NCBI RefSeq assembly: GCF_008274585.1
Contig: NZ_VTRT01000007.1
Span: 1-64,000 of the forward strand
DNA: 64,000 bases
From: Pedobacter sp. BS3
Lineage (GTDB): Bacteria > Bacteroidota > Bacteroidia > Sphingobacteriales > Sphingobacteriaceae
Reading direction: 5' to 3'
Shown: positions 49,989 to 59,671 of the stretch, piece after piece
Layout of the letters: each line of letters starts with the position of its first letter
Numbering within the stretch: the first letter of the stretch is position 1
Notes under the pieces: model-generated
The model's database searches: none
What the model was told of the DNA's origin: nothing
What the model saw: the letters and a program-made list of their open reading frames with translations, nothing else
Translations under genes and position numbers: made by a program

Positions 49989-51175
49989 ACGGTAAAAGTA
50001 ATAATGGTTTCAAGTCCATTTTCAGATTTGCGTTCCAATTTGGCATCAATCTGTTTGCACAGTACATCAATCAGCAAAAAACCGAGCCCGCTATGCTCAA
50101 GCGTGTCTATGTTCAGCCCATCGCCGTTATCTTTAATGGAGAGTATATATGCCTTTCCCGATTTTTTCCCGATAATTTCCAACAGGGCCGGTTGGTTGGG
50201 TTTAAAGGCATATTTAACAGCGTTTGAAATAACTTCGGCTATAATCAATCCTAATGGAATAGCGTAGGTTAAATCGGCTTTATGTGGTGCTATCGCTATT
50301 TTTTTAACTAACGCTGTCTGCTTGTTTTGGTGCATATTCAGCAAAAGCTCCACCAGTTCATCCACATAGCTATCCAAATCGATATACTCGAAATCGTTTT
50401 TGGCATACAGCTTATTATGTACGGTTGACATGGCCACCACACGAGCTTTTATATCCCTGATAATGGCAATGGTTTCGGGCAGTTGCTTGTCGTTTTCCTG
50501 AATGCCCAACATACTTACTATCACTTGCAGGTTGTTTTTAACACGGTGGTGGATTTCTTTAATAAGGATGTCTTTTTGTTCGATATTATGCGTGAGCTCA
50601 CGTTGATAATCCAACGCACTTTGTTTAAAGGAAAGCAGACCAATGATGATGAGTAGCACCATCATGAGCGTATAGGTAATTTCCAGACGCAAAGCTTCGT
50701 TTTTGTCAACAGGGACGATCGGATGCAACAGCGAATGGCTGTCGGCAATATGCCAAAACAAGAGGATGGATACCGTGATGAACGTAAAGAGGGCAAGCAG
50801 GCGGCCATCGGTATAAATGGCAAAGAAAAACACCAAAAACACCAGGTATAGCCCTTCAGCATTGAGGGAATGCGGAATGGTAAACGGCCCCGTTAACATA
50901 ATGGCAATGAGCAGGCCGCTGAAAAGTGCTTTGGCAAGCTGTATTTTGTGCCAGTAGTTGAGGTAAAGCACCAAAATTACCAGTAAATCGGACACAACAC
51001 CATGTACAATTAACCATGTACTTCTTAATTGGAAAGTGAAAATATGCTCAAGTATTTGGGATAGTACCGAGAAAAAACAAATGGTGTTTACCAAGCGTAC
51101 CGAATGTTTTTCGTACGGGGCGAGGGCGGCAGCATCCGTTCCCAAATCCAGTATCTTTTTAATCCATTTCAGCAT
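49985..51175 (-). CDS. Membrane sensor histidine kinase (HisKA_2 type)
   Basis: A 396-residue kinase. Five or six membrane helices in the first ~190 residues without a large periplasmic domain, then the HisKA_2 dimerisation box with the phosphorylated His in LIKEIHHRVKNNLQVIVSML. The ATPase domain has EVISNAVKYAFKPNQPALLEI (N box) and LSIKDNGDGLN (G box). Coupled by a 4-bp overlap to the LytTR regulator. The signal sensed is unknown; the membrane part resembles a 7TM-type sensor only loosely. Confidence 0.92.
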   Translation of the reverse strand: MLKWIKKILDLGTDAAALAPYEKHSVRLVNTICFFSVLSQILEHIFTFQLRSTWLIVHGVVSDLLVILVLYLNYWHKIQLAKALFSGLLIAIMLTGPFTIPHSLNAEGLYLVFLVFFFAIYTDGRLLALFTFITVSILLFWHIADSHSLLHPIVPVDKNEALRLEITYTLMMVLLIIIGLLSFKQSALDYQRELTHNIEQKDILIKEIHHRVKNNLQVIVSMLGIQENDKQLPETIAIIRDIKARVVAMSTVHNKLYAKNDFEYIDLDSYVDELVELLLNMHQNKQTALVKKIAIAPHKADLTYAIPLGLIIAEVISNAVKYAFKPNQPALLEIIGKKSGKAYILSIKDNGDGLNIDTLEHSGLGFLLIDVLCKQIDAKLERKSENGLETIITFTV

Positions 51176-51322
51176 AAATATTTGCAGGCTTGACCTTTAC
51201 AAGTTATACATTTTTTTGTGGCCTGTATGGTTGATGTACCAAATTGTATGTTAACAGGGCAAAAATGTATGTGAGTTTTGCTTTTCGTCTATCGTTCTTC
51301 GCTTATCATTGTTCGTTTGTCA

Positions 51323-51341
51323 GACTGAGCTTGTCGAAGTC
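51323..51341. repeat. Dispersed GACTGAGCTTGTCGAAGTC motif
   Basis: A sequence seen interspersed in many bacterial genomes, here in the 286-base gap between the kinase and the LRR gene. The rest of the gap shows repeated TTCACATACAAA and TTCGTCT-like pieces but no gene. Confidence 0.5.
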
Positions 51342-51461
51342 CTTTTCACATACAAATACCGTGTATTCACATACAAAACCATTGAATACCTTAGCATTGC
51401 ATTTTGGGGCTGTTTACTTTTGGGCTTAAGTCTTTAATAATTAATCAAAGTTCTAAATACA

Positions 51462-52784
51462 ATGAAAAAAATTTATGCCTCGCTACATAGTACAACAACC
51501 GAACCGGGCATCACAGCAGTATCAGGAAGAAAAATAAAATTTATGCCCCCAAAACTTTACTTTTTCTGTCTATTATTTTTATTGGCACCGGGTTTTGCGA
51601 ATGCTCAGGAGACCGTGACCATACCCGATGAGAATTTCAAAAACTATCTGGTAGCCAATACCGACATCAATAAAAATGAAGATGAAGAAATACAGGTTTC
51701 TGAAGCGGAAGCATTTACCGGAACAATTGATTGTTCCGGTAAAGGTATTGCCGACCTTACCGGTATAGAAGCGTTTGTGAATATTACACAATTAAATTGT
51801 TCTATAAATCAGCTGACAAATCTGAATGTAACCCAGAATAAGGCTTTGGAAAATTTAAATTGTGTCAATAACCAGCTGACAAATCTGGATATAACCCAAA
51901 ATACGGCATTACAAGTTTTACTTTGTGATGGTAACCAGTTGACAAACCTGAATGTAAGCCAGAATACCGCTTTGACAGAATTAAGATGTAGCAGTAACCA
52001 ACTGATAAATCTGGATGTAAGCCAAAATACGGCATTACAAATTTTACTTTGTTACAATAACGAATTAACAAAGCTGAATGTTAAAAACGGGAACAATACA
52101 ATATTGCAACACATGCAGGCACAAAACAATCCAAACCTAAGCTGCATACAGGTAGATGATGTTGCCTATGCAAATTCAGGCTCAAGAATATACAATTGGC
52201 AAAAAGGAACGGGAGACTATAACACAGATTGCTACGTTACGTTGCCCGTAACCCTTGTAAACTTTACAGCCAAAACCGATGGTAACCACGCCAAACTGCA
52301 ATGGCAAACTGCATCAGAGCAGAACAACAAAGGCTTTGAGGTTTATCGTAGTGGCGATGATGATACTTTTGTAAAGATAGGCGAAGTAGGCAGTCAAACA
52401 CCTTCCGCCCTCCAACCCTCCGCCTTTTACACCTTTACAGACAAAAATCCCCTAAACGGCACAAACTATTACAAATTAGTGCAAATAGACAACAATGGTA
52501 AGACAACGGAATTGGGCATTCGGCAGGTAACCTTAAACCTTACGCCTTCTACCTTAAACCTCCACCCCAACCCCACCACAAACCAAGTTACGGTTAACTG
52601 GGACGATGCTTCGGTTAGCTCAATCAAACTGGTGGATGTAAGCGGTAAAATATTGCAGGTTATACAGCCACACTTATCGGCTACATCTATAACCATATCA
52701 TTGGCAAACTACCCTGCCGGAACTTATGTGTTACGTATTGAAGGTAATATGGATGTAGAAATCAGAAAAATAGTGAAGTTGTAA
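51462..52784 (+). CDS. T9SS-secreted leucine-rich-repeat protein
   Basis: A 440-residue protein. The signal peptide (MPPKLYFFCLLFLLAPGFANAQ) starts at residue 28, so translation may begin at 51543. Five 21-residue LRRs follow, each with NQLTNLNVxQNxALxxLxC (63-nt DNA repeats), then a beta-sandwich (LPVTLVNFTAKTDGNHAKLQ, WQTASEQNNKGFEVYRSGDD) and a type A sorting domain (LHPNPTTNQVTVNW to IRKIVKL). Surface-exposed; probably adhesive or ligand-binding. Heptad arrays encode two linker stretches (52400-52427, 52530-52564). Confidence 0.9.
   Translation: MKKIYASLHSTTTEPGITAVSGRKIKFMPPKLYFFCLLFLLAPGFANAQETVTIPDENFKNYLVANTDINKNEDEEIQVSEAEAFTGTIDCSGKGIADLTGIEAFVNITQLNCSINQLTNLNVTQNKALENLNCVNNQLTNLDITQNTALQVLLCDGNQLTNLNVSQNTALTELRCSSNQLINLDVSQNTALQILLCYNNELTKLNVKNGNNTILQHMQAQNNPNLSCIQVDDVAYANSGSRIYNWQKGTGDYNTDCYVTLPVTLVNFTAKTDGNHAKLQWQTASEQNNKGFEVYRSGDDDTFVKIGEVGSQTPSALQPSAFYTFTDKNPLNGTNYYKLVQIDNNGKTTELGIRQVTLNLTPSTLNLHPNPTTNQVTVNWDDASVSSIKLVDVSGKILQVIQPHLSATSITISLANYPAGTYVLRIEGNMDVEIRKIVKL
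52530..52564. repeat. Five in-frame heptads (ACCTTAA) before the sorting domain
   Basis: ACCTTAA, ACCTTAC, GCCTTCT, ACCTTAA, ACCTCCA in one phase, encoding TLNLTPSTLNL. They sit at the same protein position as the array at 1492-1533 in the other T9SS protein. Confidence 0.85.
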
Positions 52785-52800
52785 GGCGGGTAGGGGGTAA

Positions 52801-52846
52801 AACTTTGTCAACTTTCTGTACAGCTTGCCAGAAAGTTGACAAAGTT
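52801..52846. terminator. 18-bp perfect inverted repeat after the LRR gene
   Basis: AACTTTGTCAACTTTCTG, a 10-base loop, then the exact reverse complement, 17 bases after the stop. Strong hairpin; it probably isolates the LRR gene from the ribosomal operon. Confidence 0.75.
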
Positions 52847-52965
52847 AAGTCCTAAAACTACCCCTTCGTACCAGCGTTATGAATAAATACGAACCTTCTG
52901 AAGTTTAATCTGCAACAGACAAGAGAACTTCGGAAGTCTTGATTGTTTTGCGTTTTAAGGCTTTT

Positions 52966-53000
52966 CCTTTTACCTCATTCGCTTCTACTTTTTACCTTCA
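52966..53000. repeat. Five heptads upstream of the ribosomal operon
   Basis: CCTTTTA, CCTCATT, CGCTTCT, ACTTTTT, ACCTTCA in constant phase. Apart from this array, the hairpin and the promoter, the 376-base gap before rplC shows no gene. Confidence 0.65.
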
Positions 53001-53052
53001 TTGCCGCATCAAAAAGGCTCTATAATATTTCTTCAAAAAATAACTCGCTAAG

Positions 53053-53073
53053 TGTTTGATAATTAATCAAACA
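53053..53073. promoter_or_regulatory. Palindrome overlapping the -33 box of the S10 operon
   Basis: TGTTTGAT, five bases, ATCAAACA: perfect 8-bp arms that contain the -33 TTTG. Could be an operator for a regulator of the ribosomal operon; no regulator is identified. Confidence 0.45.
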
Positions 53074-53085
53074 TTCCTATCTTTG
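53055..53085 (+). promoter_or_regulatory. Consensus Bacteroidota promoter of the S10-spc operon
   Basis: TTTG (53055-53058), 19-base spacer, TATCTTTG (53078-53085). Both boxes match the Bacteroidota primary sigma consensus exactly and the spacing is ideal. The predicted transcript has a ~70-base leader before rplC. Confidence 0.85.
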
Positions 53086-53160
53086 CCGTCCCTTTCGAGG
53101 GGTTTACTATGTCTTGAGCGAAGCCCTACTGCTTCGATGGACAAAAATGAATTAAAGAAA

Positions 53161-53778
53161 ATGTCAGGAATTATTGGAAAAAAAGTAGGAATGACCAGCA
53201 TCTTCAACGCGGAGGGAAAGAATATTCCCTGCACGGTGATCGAGGCTGGCCCATGCGTAGTTACGCATGTTCGTACCGTCGAGAAAGACGGTTACGAGGC
53301 AGTTCAGCTGGGTTTTGATGAGAAAAAAGAGAAAAACACCACTGCTGCATTAAAGGGACATTTCTCAAAAGCCAATACAACGCCAAAGCGCAAGCTGGTG
53401 GAGTTTAAAACTTTTGAGGATAAAAAACAACTGGGTGATACCGTTACGGTTGAGATCTTTGCCGAAGGCGACTTTGTAGATGTAGTAGGTACATCAAAAG
53501 GTAAAGGCTTTCAGGGCGTTGTAAAACGTCATGGTTTTGGCGGTGTTGGTATGCAAACCCACGGTCAGCACAACAGGCTGCGGGCTCCCGGTTCACTGGG
53601 TGCATCGTCATGGCCTTCACGCGTATTTAAAGGCATGCGTATGGCAGGCCGTACCGGTGGCGACCGCGTTAAAGTTCAGAATCTGGAAGTTCTGAAAGTT
53701 TATCCCGAGCAAAATTTATTAGTAGTTAGCGGCTCGATTCCAGGAGCCAAGGGTTCGTTCGTAATCGTTGATAAGTAA
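53161..53778 (+). CDS. rplC: 50S ribosomal protein L3
   Basis: 205 residues: [22 protein letters not shown] at the start, [13 protein letters not shown] and [23 protein letters not shown] in the central loop, GAKGSFVIV at the end. It binds 23S rRNA near the peptidyl-transferase centre and starts 50S assembly. The start at 53161 is set by the conserved N-terminus; the frame is open upstream through the promoter. It is the first gene here: rpsJ (S10), which normally precedes it, is absent. Confidence 0.97.
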   Translation: MSGIIGKKVGMTSIFNAEGKNIPCTVIEAGPCVVTHVRTVEKDGYEAVQLGFDEKKEKNTTAALKGHFSKANTTPKRKLVEFKTFEDKKQLGDTVTVEIFAEGDFVDVVGTSKGKGFQGVVKRHGFGGVGMQTHGQHNRLRAPGSLGASSWPSRVFKGMRMAGRTGGDRVKVQNLEVLKVYPEQNLLVVSGSIPGAKGSFVIVDK

Positions 53779-53782
53779 GAAG

Positions 53783-54412
53783 ATGGAAGTTAACGTAGTA
53801 AACATTTCAGGTAAAGAAACAGGTGCCAAGGTGCAGCTTCCTGATGCGATCTTCGGTGTAGAGCCCAACGATCATGCGATCTATTTAGATGTGAAACAAT
53901 ATCTGGCCAATCAGCGTCAGGGTACTCACAAAGCTAAGCAGCGTAACGAGATTGCCGGTTCAACCCGCAAATTACATAAGCAAAAAGGTACAGGCGGTGC
54001 ACGTGCCGGTAACATCAAATCGCCATTATTTAATGGTGGTGGCCGTGTTTTCGGTCCTCAACCCCGCGATTACAGCTTTAAACTGAACAAAAAGTTAAAG
54101 TCTTTAGCTCGTAAATCAGCCTTATCTTACAAAGCAAAAGATAACAACATTGTAGTTTTAGAAGATTTCAGCTTTGATTCTGTTAAAACCAAAAACTACG
54201 CCAAGCTAATTGCCGATTTAAAGGTGGCTGGCGAAAAAACATTGTTGGTATTACCCGCTGCAAATAATAATATCTATTTATCAAGCAGAAATATTAAGAA
54301 AGCGAAAGTGGTAACAGCATCGCAGTTAAATACATACGATGTGCTGAATGCCGGTAAACTTTTGCTGACTACAGAAACTGTTAAAACTTTGGAGGAGGCA
54401 TTTGCCGGCTAA
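53783..54412 (+). CDS. rplD: 50S ribosomal protein L4
   Basis: 209 residues. The rRNA-binding loop is [36 protein letters not shown], extended into the exit tunnel in known structures; [13 protein letters not shown] closes the protein. The start at 53783 (MEVNVVN) lies four bases after the rplC stop. In E. coli L4 also represses its operon by binding the leader; whether that holds with this short leader is unknown. Confidence 0.97.
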   Translation: MEVNVVNISGKETGAKVQLPDAIFGVEPNDHAIYLDVKQYLANQRQGTHKAKQRNEIAGSTRKLHKQKGTGGARAGNIKSPLFNGGGRVFGPQPRDYSFKLNKKLKSLARKSALSYKAKDNNIVVLEDFSFDSVKTKNYAKLIADLKVAGEKTLLVLPAANNNIYLSSRNIKKAKVVTASQLNTYDVLNAGKLLLTTETVKTLEEAFAG

Positions 54413-54413
54413 G

Positions 54414-54704
54414 ATGGAAATTTTAAAGAAACCTATTTTAACAGAAAAAGCATCGATTTTAACAGAAAAGTTAAACCGCTATGCTTTTAAAGTAGATCAC
54501 AGAGCCAACAAACTGCAGATCAAATCTGCAATTGAAAAAATGTATGGTGTAAACATTCAGGCAATAAACACCATCGTGGTATCTGGTAAAGCAAAATCAC
54601 GTTATACAAAAGCAGGATTTGTATCGGGTCAAACCCCTAAATACAAGAAAGCCATTGTAACGTTGAAAGATGGTGAAACTATTGACTTTTACAGCAATAT
54701 ATAA
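54414..54704 (+). CDS. rplW: 50S ribosomal protein L23
   Basis: 96 residues: MEILKKPILTEKASILTEKLNRYAFKVDHRANKLQIKSAIEKMYGV, then the loop SGKAKSRYTKAGFVSG and KKAIVTLKDGETIDF. It lies at the peptide exit site, the docking point for trigger factor and SRP. The start at 54414 is directly after the rplD stop (TAAGATG), favoured by the conserved N-terminus over a frame four codons longer. Confidence 0.97.
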   Translation: MEILKKPILTEKASILTEKLNRYAFKVDHRANKLQIKSAIEKMYGVNIQAINTIVVSGKAKSRYTKAGFVSGQTPKYKKAIVTLKDGETIDFYSNI

Positions 54705-54710
54705 TTAGAA

Positions 54711-55535
54711 ATGGCAGTTAAAAGATTTAAACCGGTTACCCCTGGTACTCGTTTCCGCGTAGGAGGCGATTATTCGGATGTTACAACCAATGTTCCCGAA
54801 AAATCATTGGTAGTATCTATCAAGAAGTCAGGCGGTAGAAATAATACCGGTAAAATGACTATGCGTTACATCGGTGGGGGACACAAAAAATCATACCGAT
54901 TGATAGATTTTAAACGCGATAAAAAAGATATCCCCGCAACTGTTGCCACAATTGAATACGATCCGAACCGTACAGCCCGTATTGCACTGGTGCATTATGC
55001 CGACGGTGAAAAGCGGTACATTATCGCTCCGGAAGGATTAAAGGTTGGCCAAACCATTGTTTCCGGCGACCTGGTAGCTCCCGAAGTTGGAAATGCCCTG
55101 CCGTTGAGAAATATCCCTCTTGGATCTGTTATTCATAACATTGAGCTGAACCCCGGTCAGGGTGCTTCTATTGCACGCAGCGCCGGTACTTATGCCCAGC
55201 TTTCTGCCCGCGACGGTAAGTATGCCATTATTAAGATGCCTTCCGGTGAAACCCGGATGATCCTGGCAAGCTGCATGGCTACCATCGGAACAGTATCTAA
55301 TTCTGAGAAAGCAAACGAAGTATTAGGTAAAGCCGGTAGAAAACGCTGGTTAGGCGTTCGTCCAAGAGTGCGTGGTGTTGCCATGAACCCGGTAGATCAC
55401 CCGATGGGTGGTGGCGAAGGCCGCGCTTCAGGAGGTCACCCACGTTCACGTAAGGGATTACTGGCCAAAGGTTACAAAACCCGCGACAAGAAGAAAACAT
55501 CTGATCGTTACATCATTGAGAGAAGGAAAAAATAA
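54711..55535 (+). CDS. rplB: 50S ribosomal protein L2
   Basis: 274 residues: [16 protein letters not shown] at the N-terminus, [22 protein letters not shown], then the universally conserved C-terminal loop [25 protein letters not shown] with the histidine important for peptidyl transfer. The stop codon overlaps the rpsS start (TAATG), giving coupled translation. Confidence 0.98.
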   Translation: MAVKRFKPVTPGTRFRVGGDYSDVTTNVPEKSLVVSIKKSGGRNNTGKMTMRYIGGGHKKSYRLIDFKRDKKDIPATVATIEYDPNRTARIALVHYADGEKRYIIAPEGLKVGQTIVSGDLVAPEVGNALPLRNIPLGSVIHNIELNPGQGASIARSAGTYAQLSARDGKYAIIKMPSGETRMILASCMATIGTVSNSEKANEVLGKAGRKRWLGVRPRVRGVAMNPVDHPMGGGEGRASGGHPRSRKGLLAKGYKTRDKKKTSDRYIIERRKK

Positions 55536-55801
55536 TGGCTCGTTCAATTAAAAAAGGACCTTATATTGACCACAACCTGCTTAAAAAGGTTGATACAATG
55601 AATGAAGGCAACAAAAAGTCTGTCATTAAAACCTGGTCACGCAGATCAATGATCTCTCCGGATTTCGTTGGTCATACATTTGCAGTACATAACGGTAACA
55701 AGTTTATCCCGGTATATGTAACTGAAAATATGGTTGGTCACAAGTTGGGAGAATTTGCTCCAACCAGGACATTTAGAGGTCACGCTGAAAAGAAAAAATA
55801 A
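55535..55801 (+). CDS. rpsS: 30S ribosomal protein S19
   Basis: 88 residues: [66 protein letters not shown]. It binds the head of 16S rRNA with S13. Complete and of normal length; rplV follows after three bases. Confidence 0.98.
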   Translation: MARSIKKGPYIDHNLLKKVDTMNEGNKKSVIKTWSRRSMISPDFVGHTFAVHNGNKFIPVYVTENMVGHKLGEFAPTRTFRGHAEKKK

Positions 55802-55804
55802 GCA

Positions 55805-56167
55805 ATGGAAGCAATAGCAAAATTAAATAATTGCCCTACATCTCCGCGTAAAATGAGGTTAGTTGTTGACCTTATCCGTGGAGAGCGTGTAGAAAAAGCG
55901 CTATACATTTTAAAGTATACCAATAAAGAAGCGGCACAACGAGTTGAGAAACTCCTGTTGTCTGCCATCAAAAACTGGGAAGCCAAAAATGAAGGACAAC
56001 GTCCTGAAGACAGTGGCTTATTTGTAAAAACCGTTTTTGTTGATGGCGGTCGCCAGTTAAAGCGCTTAAGACCAGCTCCGCAAGGTCGTGGTTACAGAAT
56101 CCGCAAGCGTTCTAACCACGTAACTTTGGTAGTTGATAGTAAAAATGTAGAATCTCAAGCTAATTAA
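55805..56167 (+). CDS. rplV: 50S ribosomal protein L22
   Basis: 120 residues: [31 protein letters not shown] and the extended hairpin loop [33 protein letters not shown] that lines the peptide exit tunnel (the site of macrolide-resistance changes in other bacteria). The loop looks wild-type. rpsC begins six bases after it behind a GGAGA sequence. Confidence 0.98.
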   Translation: MEAIAKLNNCPTSPRKMRLVVDLIRGERVEKALYILKYTNKEAAQRVEKLLLSAIKNWEAKNEGQRPEDSGLFVKTVFVDGGRQLKRLRPAPQGRGYRIRKRSNHVTLVVDSKNVESQAN

Positions 56168-56173
56168 GGAGAA

Positions 56174-56965
56174 ATGGGACAAAAAGCACATCCAATAGGT
56201 AACAGATTAGGAATCATCAAAGGTTGGGATTCTAACTGGTTCGGTGGCAACAACTACTCCGATAAATTAGTTGAAGATGAAAAAATAAGGAAATACTTAG
56301 CTGCACGTATAACCAAAGGCGGTATCTCTAAAGTAGTTATCGAGCGTACATTAAAACGTATAACCGTTACCATTCACACTGCCCGTCCGGGTATTGTAAT
56401 TGGTAAAGGCGGTCAGGAAGTAGACAAGGTAAAAGAAGAGTTAAAGAAACTGACCAGGAAAGACGTTCAGATCAATATCTTCGAAATCAAACGTCCTGAG
56501 CTTGACGCTCAATTGGTTGGCGAAGGTATTGCCAAGCAATTAGAGGCCCGTATTTCTTTCCGTCGTGCGATGAAAACAGCCATTGCATCAACCATGCGTA
56601 TGGGTGCAGAAGGAATTAAAGTAATGTGTTCCGGACGTTTGGGCGGCGCTGAAATGGCCCGTACCGAGCAATATAAAGAAGGACGCATTCCGTTACACAC
56701 CTTCCGTGCCGATATTGATTACGCATTGTCAGAAGCATACACTACCTATGGTAAAATTGGTATCAAGGTGTGGATCTGCAAAGGCGAAGTTTATGGCAAA
56801 CGTGATCTTTCTCCGAACATTGGCCAGACATCTAATGTAAAAGGTCGTGGTGAAGGTGCTGCCTCATTTGGTGGCGGCGAGCGTCGTGGCGGAGACAGAA
56901 GAGGCGGAGAAGGTCGTGGCGAACGTCGTGGTGGCGGTCGTGGCGGTTTCAAAGGAAAGAAATAA
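56174..56965 (+). CDS. rpsC: 30S ribosomal protein S3 with a Gly/Arg-rich tail
   Basis: 263 residues. [23 protein letters not shown], the KH domain with [19 protein letters not shown], and [19 protein letters not shown] are typical; it lies at the mRNA entry channel and has helicase function with S4 and S5. After the usual end near residue 220 there are about 40 residues of GERRGG/GGRGG repeats, likely disordered and RNA-binding. Tails of this kind occur in other Bacteroidota S3 proteins, by memory. Confidence 0.97.
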   Translation: MGQKAHPIGNRLGIIKGWDSNWFGGNNYSDKLVEDEKIRKYLAARITKGGISKVVIERTLKRITVTIHTARPGIVIGKGGQEVDKVKEELKKLTRKDVQINIFEIKRPELDAQLVGEGIAKQLEARISFRRAMKTAIASTMRMGAEGIKVMCSGRLGGAEMARTEQYKEGRIPLHTFRADIDYALSEAYTTYGKIGIKVWICKGEVYGKRDLSPNIGQTSNVKGRGEGAASFGGGERRGGDRRGGEGRGERRGGGRGGFKGKK

Positions 56966-57007
56966 TTTAAGTTAAGGATATCGTTTTAACGATTAATAGA
57001 TACGAAC

Positions 57008-57430
57008 ATGTTACAGCCAAAGAGAACGAAGTTCAGAAAAATGCAGAAAGGCCGCATGAAGGGCCTGGCCACCCGCGGTGCTGACCTTGCATTTGGTTCT
57101 TTCGGAATAAAATCATTAGAACCGGCCTGGATCACCAGCCGTCAGATAGAAGCTGCACGTATTGCCGTAACACGTTTCATGAAACGTGAAGGCCAGGTGT
57201 GGATCCGCATTTTCCCGGACAAACCGGTTACCAAAAAACCTGCCGAAGTACGGATGGGTAAAGGTAAAGGTGCTCCCGAGTATTGGGTAGCGGTAGTGCG
57301 TCCCGGAAGAATGATTTTTGAGGCCGAAGGTGTGCCTTTAGAAGTAGCTAAGGAAGCATTGCGCCTGGCAGCTCAGAAATTACCGGTACAAACAAAATTT
57401 GTAGTACGTAGAGATTACGTAGAAGCATAA
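57008..57430 (+). CDS. rplP: 50S ribosomal protein L16
   Basis: 140 residues: [87 protein letters not shown]. It binds between the A-site tRNA and 5S region and its conserved GKGKG loop is intact. Downstream, where rpmC usually follows at once, lies an 86-base heptad-repeat insertion. Confidence 0.98.
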   Translation: MLQPKRTKFRKMQKGRMKGLATRGADLAFGSFGIKSLEPAWITSRQIEAARIAVTRFMKREGQVWIRIFPDKPVTKKPAEVRMGKGKGAPEYWVAVVRPGRMIFEAEGVPLEVAKEALRLAAQKLPVQTKFVVRRDYVEA

Positions 57431-57436
57431 AGAGGA

Positions 57437-57511
57437 GTGATAGGTGTTAGGTGATATGTTATAGGTGCACAACTTAAACTTAAAACTTAAAACCTACAAC
57501 TTAAAACTTAG
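57437..57511. repeat. Heptad array between rplP and rpmC with two opposed halves
   Basis: Ten 7-mers plus a partial one. The first five are of type GTGATAG/GTGTTAG, the last five of type CTTAAAA/CCTACAA, which are partly complementary. It resembles the flanks of a four-helix-bundle cassette with the gene missing. Confidence 0.85.
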
Positions 57512-57516
57512 AAAAG

Positions 57517-57750
57517 ATGAAGACCTCAGAAATTTTAGAGCTATCAACAGACGAGATTGTATCCCGCATCAGCGAAGAAAAAGCCAATCTCACCAGATTA
57601 AAATTTGCGCATGCCGTATCTGCTATCGAGAATCCTTCCCGCATTAGCAAGGTTAGAAAAGACATCGCACGTTTAAATACAGAATTGACTAAGCGCAAAG
57701 CGGAAGCTAAGGCTTCTGCCGAGTCAGAGTCCGCTTCTGAAACAGAATAA
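57517..57750 (+). CDS. rpmC: 50S ribosomal protein L29 with an acidic tail
   Basis: 77 residues: [61 protein letters not shown] is the two-helix L29 fold at the tunnel exit. The C-terminal ~15 residues ([16 protein letters not shown]) are an acidic low-complexity tail beyond the usual ~63-65 residues. Start set by conserved MKxxE. Confidence 0.96.
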   Translation: MKTSEILELSTDEIVSRISEEKANLTRLKFAHAVSAIENPSRISKVRKDIARLNTELTKRKAEAKASAESESASETE

Positions 57751-57761
57751 TAACAGTCGAA

Positions 57762-58016
57762 ATGGAAAGACAATTAAGAAAAACACGTATCGGGCTGGTT
57801 GTAAGCAATAAGATGGATAAATCCATTGTAGTTGCTGTAGAGCGTAAAGTGAAACACCCGATCTATGGTAAGTTCGTAAAGAAAACTACCAAATTTATGG
57901 CTCATGACGAGAAAAACGAGTGTGGTATCGGTGATACTGTACAAATCATGGAAACTCGTCCGCTGAGTAAGACAAAAAACTGGAGGTTGGTTGAAATTTT
58001 AGAAAGGGCTAAGTAA
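57762..58016 (+). CDS. rpsQ: 30S ribosomal protein S17
   Basis: 84 residues: [77 protein letters not shown]. An OB-fold primary 16S rRNA-binding protein in the 30S body. Complete; rplN starts one base after its stop. Confidence 0.98.
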   Translation: MERQLRKTRIGLVVSNKMDKSIVVAVERKVKHPIYGKFVKKTTKFMAHDEKNECGIGDTVQIMETRPLSKTKNWRLVEILERAK

Positions 58017-58017
58017 C

Positions 58018-58386
58018 ATGGTACAACAGGAATCAAGACTGAATGTAGCTGATAACAGCGGCGCTAAAGAGGTTTTAGTGATCCGTGTGTTAGGCGGTAC
58101 CGGAAAGCGTTATGCTTCCCTGGGCGATAAGATCGTTGTAACCGTTAAAAGTGCGCTTCCATCTGGTAACATCAAAAAAGGAACTGTATCTAAGGCAGTT
58201 GTAGTACGCACCAAAAAAGAAGTTAGACGTAAAGACGGCTCATATATCCGTTTTGACGATAACGCGGCCGTGTTGCTGAACAACCAGGATGAGCCACGTG
58301 GTACCCGTATTTTCGGGCCTGTAGCGAGAGAGTTGCGTGAAAAGCAGTTCATGAAAATTGTATCATTAGCACCGGAGGTATTGTAA
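58018..58386 (+). CDS. rplN: 50S ribosomal protein L14
   Basis: 122 residues: [79 protein letters not shown] and [28 protein letters not shown]. It forms intersubunit bridges at the 50S face. Normal length; rplX begins one base later. Confidence 0.98.
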   Translation: MVQQESRLNVADNSGAKEVLVIRVLGGTGKRYASLGDKIVVTVKSALPSGNIKKGTVSKAVVVRTKKEVRRKDGSYIRFDDNAAVLLNNQDEPRGTRIFGPVARELREKQFMKIVSLAPEVL

Positions 58387-58387
58387 A

Positions 58388-58732
58388 ATGGCAAATAGTA
58401 AACAAGCAAAACCTGCTAAATTGAAGATCCGTAAAGGCGATTTAGTACAAATCATATCAGGCGACTCTAAAGGTAAGCAGGGAAAAGTATTGGAAGTTAT
58501 CATTAAAGATAACCGTGCCCTTGTAGAAGGTGCTAATATTGTTTCCCGGCATACTAAGCCAAATGCTGCCAATCCAAACGGAGGTATCATTAAAAAAGAA
58601 GCTCCTATCCATATATCAAACTTAATGCTTATTGATGCAAAATCAGGCAAGCCCACACGTGTAGGCAGAAAGCTGAATGCTGATGGCAAACTGGTTCGGG
58701 TAGCTAAAAAATCAGGGGAGGAAATTAAGTAA
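58388..58732 (+). CDS. rplX: 50S ribosomal protein L24
   Basis: 114 residues with the KOW motif [40 protein letters not shown] and [19 protein letters not shown]. An assembly initiator that binds the 5' end of 23S rRNA. Its stop overlaps the rplE start by one base (TAATG). Confidence 0.98.
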   Translation: MANSKQAKPAKLKIRKGDLVQIISGDSKGKQGKVLEVIIKDNRALVEGANIVSRHTKPNAANPNGGIIKKEAPIHISNLMLIDAKSGKPTRVGRKLNADGKLVRVAKKSGEEIK

Positions 58733-59292
58733 TGACTTACGTACCAAGATTAAAAACAAAATATCAAAGCGATATACGTGCTGCGCTGAAAGATAAGTTT
58801 CAGTATAAAAGCGTAATGCAGGTTCCAAAGCTGCAAAAAATAGCTATTAACCAGGGCGTTGGTGCAGCTTCGACCGATAAAAAGTTAATTGAGAACGCTA
58901 TTAACGAGCTCACTACCATTACCGGTCAGCAGGCTGTTGCAGCTAAATCTAAAAAGGATATCTCGAACTTCAAATTACGTAAAGGTATGCCTATTGGTGT
59001 GCGTGTAACGTTGCGTGATAACAATATGTACGAGTTCCTGGATCGGTTAATTGCTGTGGCTTTACCGCGTATCCGCGATTTCAAAGGCATTAACGATAAA
59101 GGCTTTGACGGACACGGAAACTATACATTAGGAATTTCCGAGCAGATCATCTTCCCCGAGATCAATATTGACAAGATCAATAAGATCATGGGTATGGATA
59201 TTACATTTGTAACTTCTGCCAAAACAGATGTTGAAGCATTAGAGTTACTGAAGCAATTTGGTTTACCATTTAAAAATCAGAATAATGGCTAA
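58732..59292 (+). CDS. rplE: 50S ribosomal protein L5
   Basis: 186 residues: [69 protein letters not shown] and [20 protein letters not shown]. It binds 5S rRNA and contacts P-site tRNA. It overlaps rpsN by 8 bp, implying coupled translation. Confidence 0.98.
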   Translation: MTYVPRLKTKYQSDIRAALKDKFQYKSVMQVPKLQKIAINQGVGAASTDKKLIENAINELTTITGQQAVAAKSKKDISNFKLRKGMPIGVRVTLRDNNMYEFLDRLIAVALPRIRDFKGINDKGFDGHGNYTLGISEQIIFPEINIDKINKIMGMDITFVTSAKTDVEALELLKQFGLPFKNQNNG

Positions 59293-59554
59293 AGAAGGTA
59301 TCAAGGCACGTGAAGTAAAGCGTGCGAAATTAGTTGCCAAATACGCACAAAAAAGAGAAGCTTTAAAGGCTGCAGGTGAATATGAAGCATTAGACAAATT
59401 GCCTAAAAACGCTTCTCCGGTACGTTTGCACAACCGTTGTAAATTAACCGGTCGTCCACGCGGATATATGCGCCAGTTCGGTATTTCACGTGTAACTTTT
59501 CGTGAAATGGCCCTTGCCGGCAAAATCCCCGGAGTAAAGAAAGCAAGCTGGTAG
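59285..59554 (+). CDS. rpsN: 30S ribosomal protein S14 (zinc-independent form)
   Basis: 89 residues: [89 protein letters not shown]. It is the long type without the CxxC zinc pairs. The start at 59285 (MAKEG) is set by the conserved N-terminus. Two palindromic elements lie directly behind it, separating it from rpsH by 161 bases. Confidence 0.97.
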   Translation: MAKEGIKAREVKRAKLVAKYAQKREALKAAGEYEALDKLPKNASPVRLHNRCKLTGRPRGYMRQFGISRVTFREMALAGKIPGVKKASW

Positions 59555-59592
59555 ACCTCACTTCGGCTCCGCCAGTTGGCGGAAGAGGGAGT
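59555..59592. repeat. Palindromic element after the rpsN stop codon
   Basis: ACCTCACTTCGGCT, then CCGCCAGTTGGCGG and AAGAGGGAGT. Near-identical to 3948-3984 and likewise directly following a stop codon. Confidence 0.85.
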
Positions 59593-59627
59593 TGTGTAGT
59601 CCCGATTTGAAACAGAATATAAAAAAA

Positions 59628-59660
59628 GTCCTCTCCTTTGGAGAGGATTTAGGAGAGGCT
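59628..59660. repeat. Second palindromic element between rpsN and rpsH
   Basis: GTCCTCTCCTTTGGAGAGG followed by ATTTAGGAGAGGCT. It matches the arg-gene elements in core and right arm and is inverted relative to the copy at 59555. Confidence 0.82.
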
Positions 59661-59671
59661 AATATTAACCG

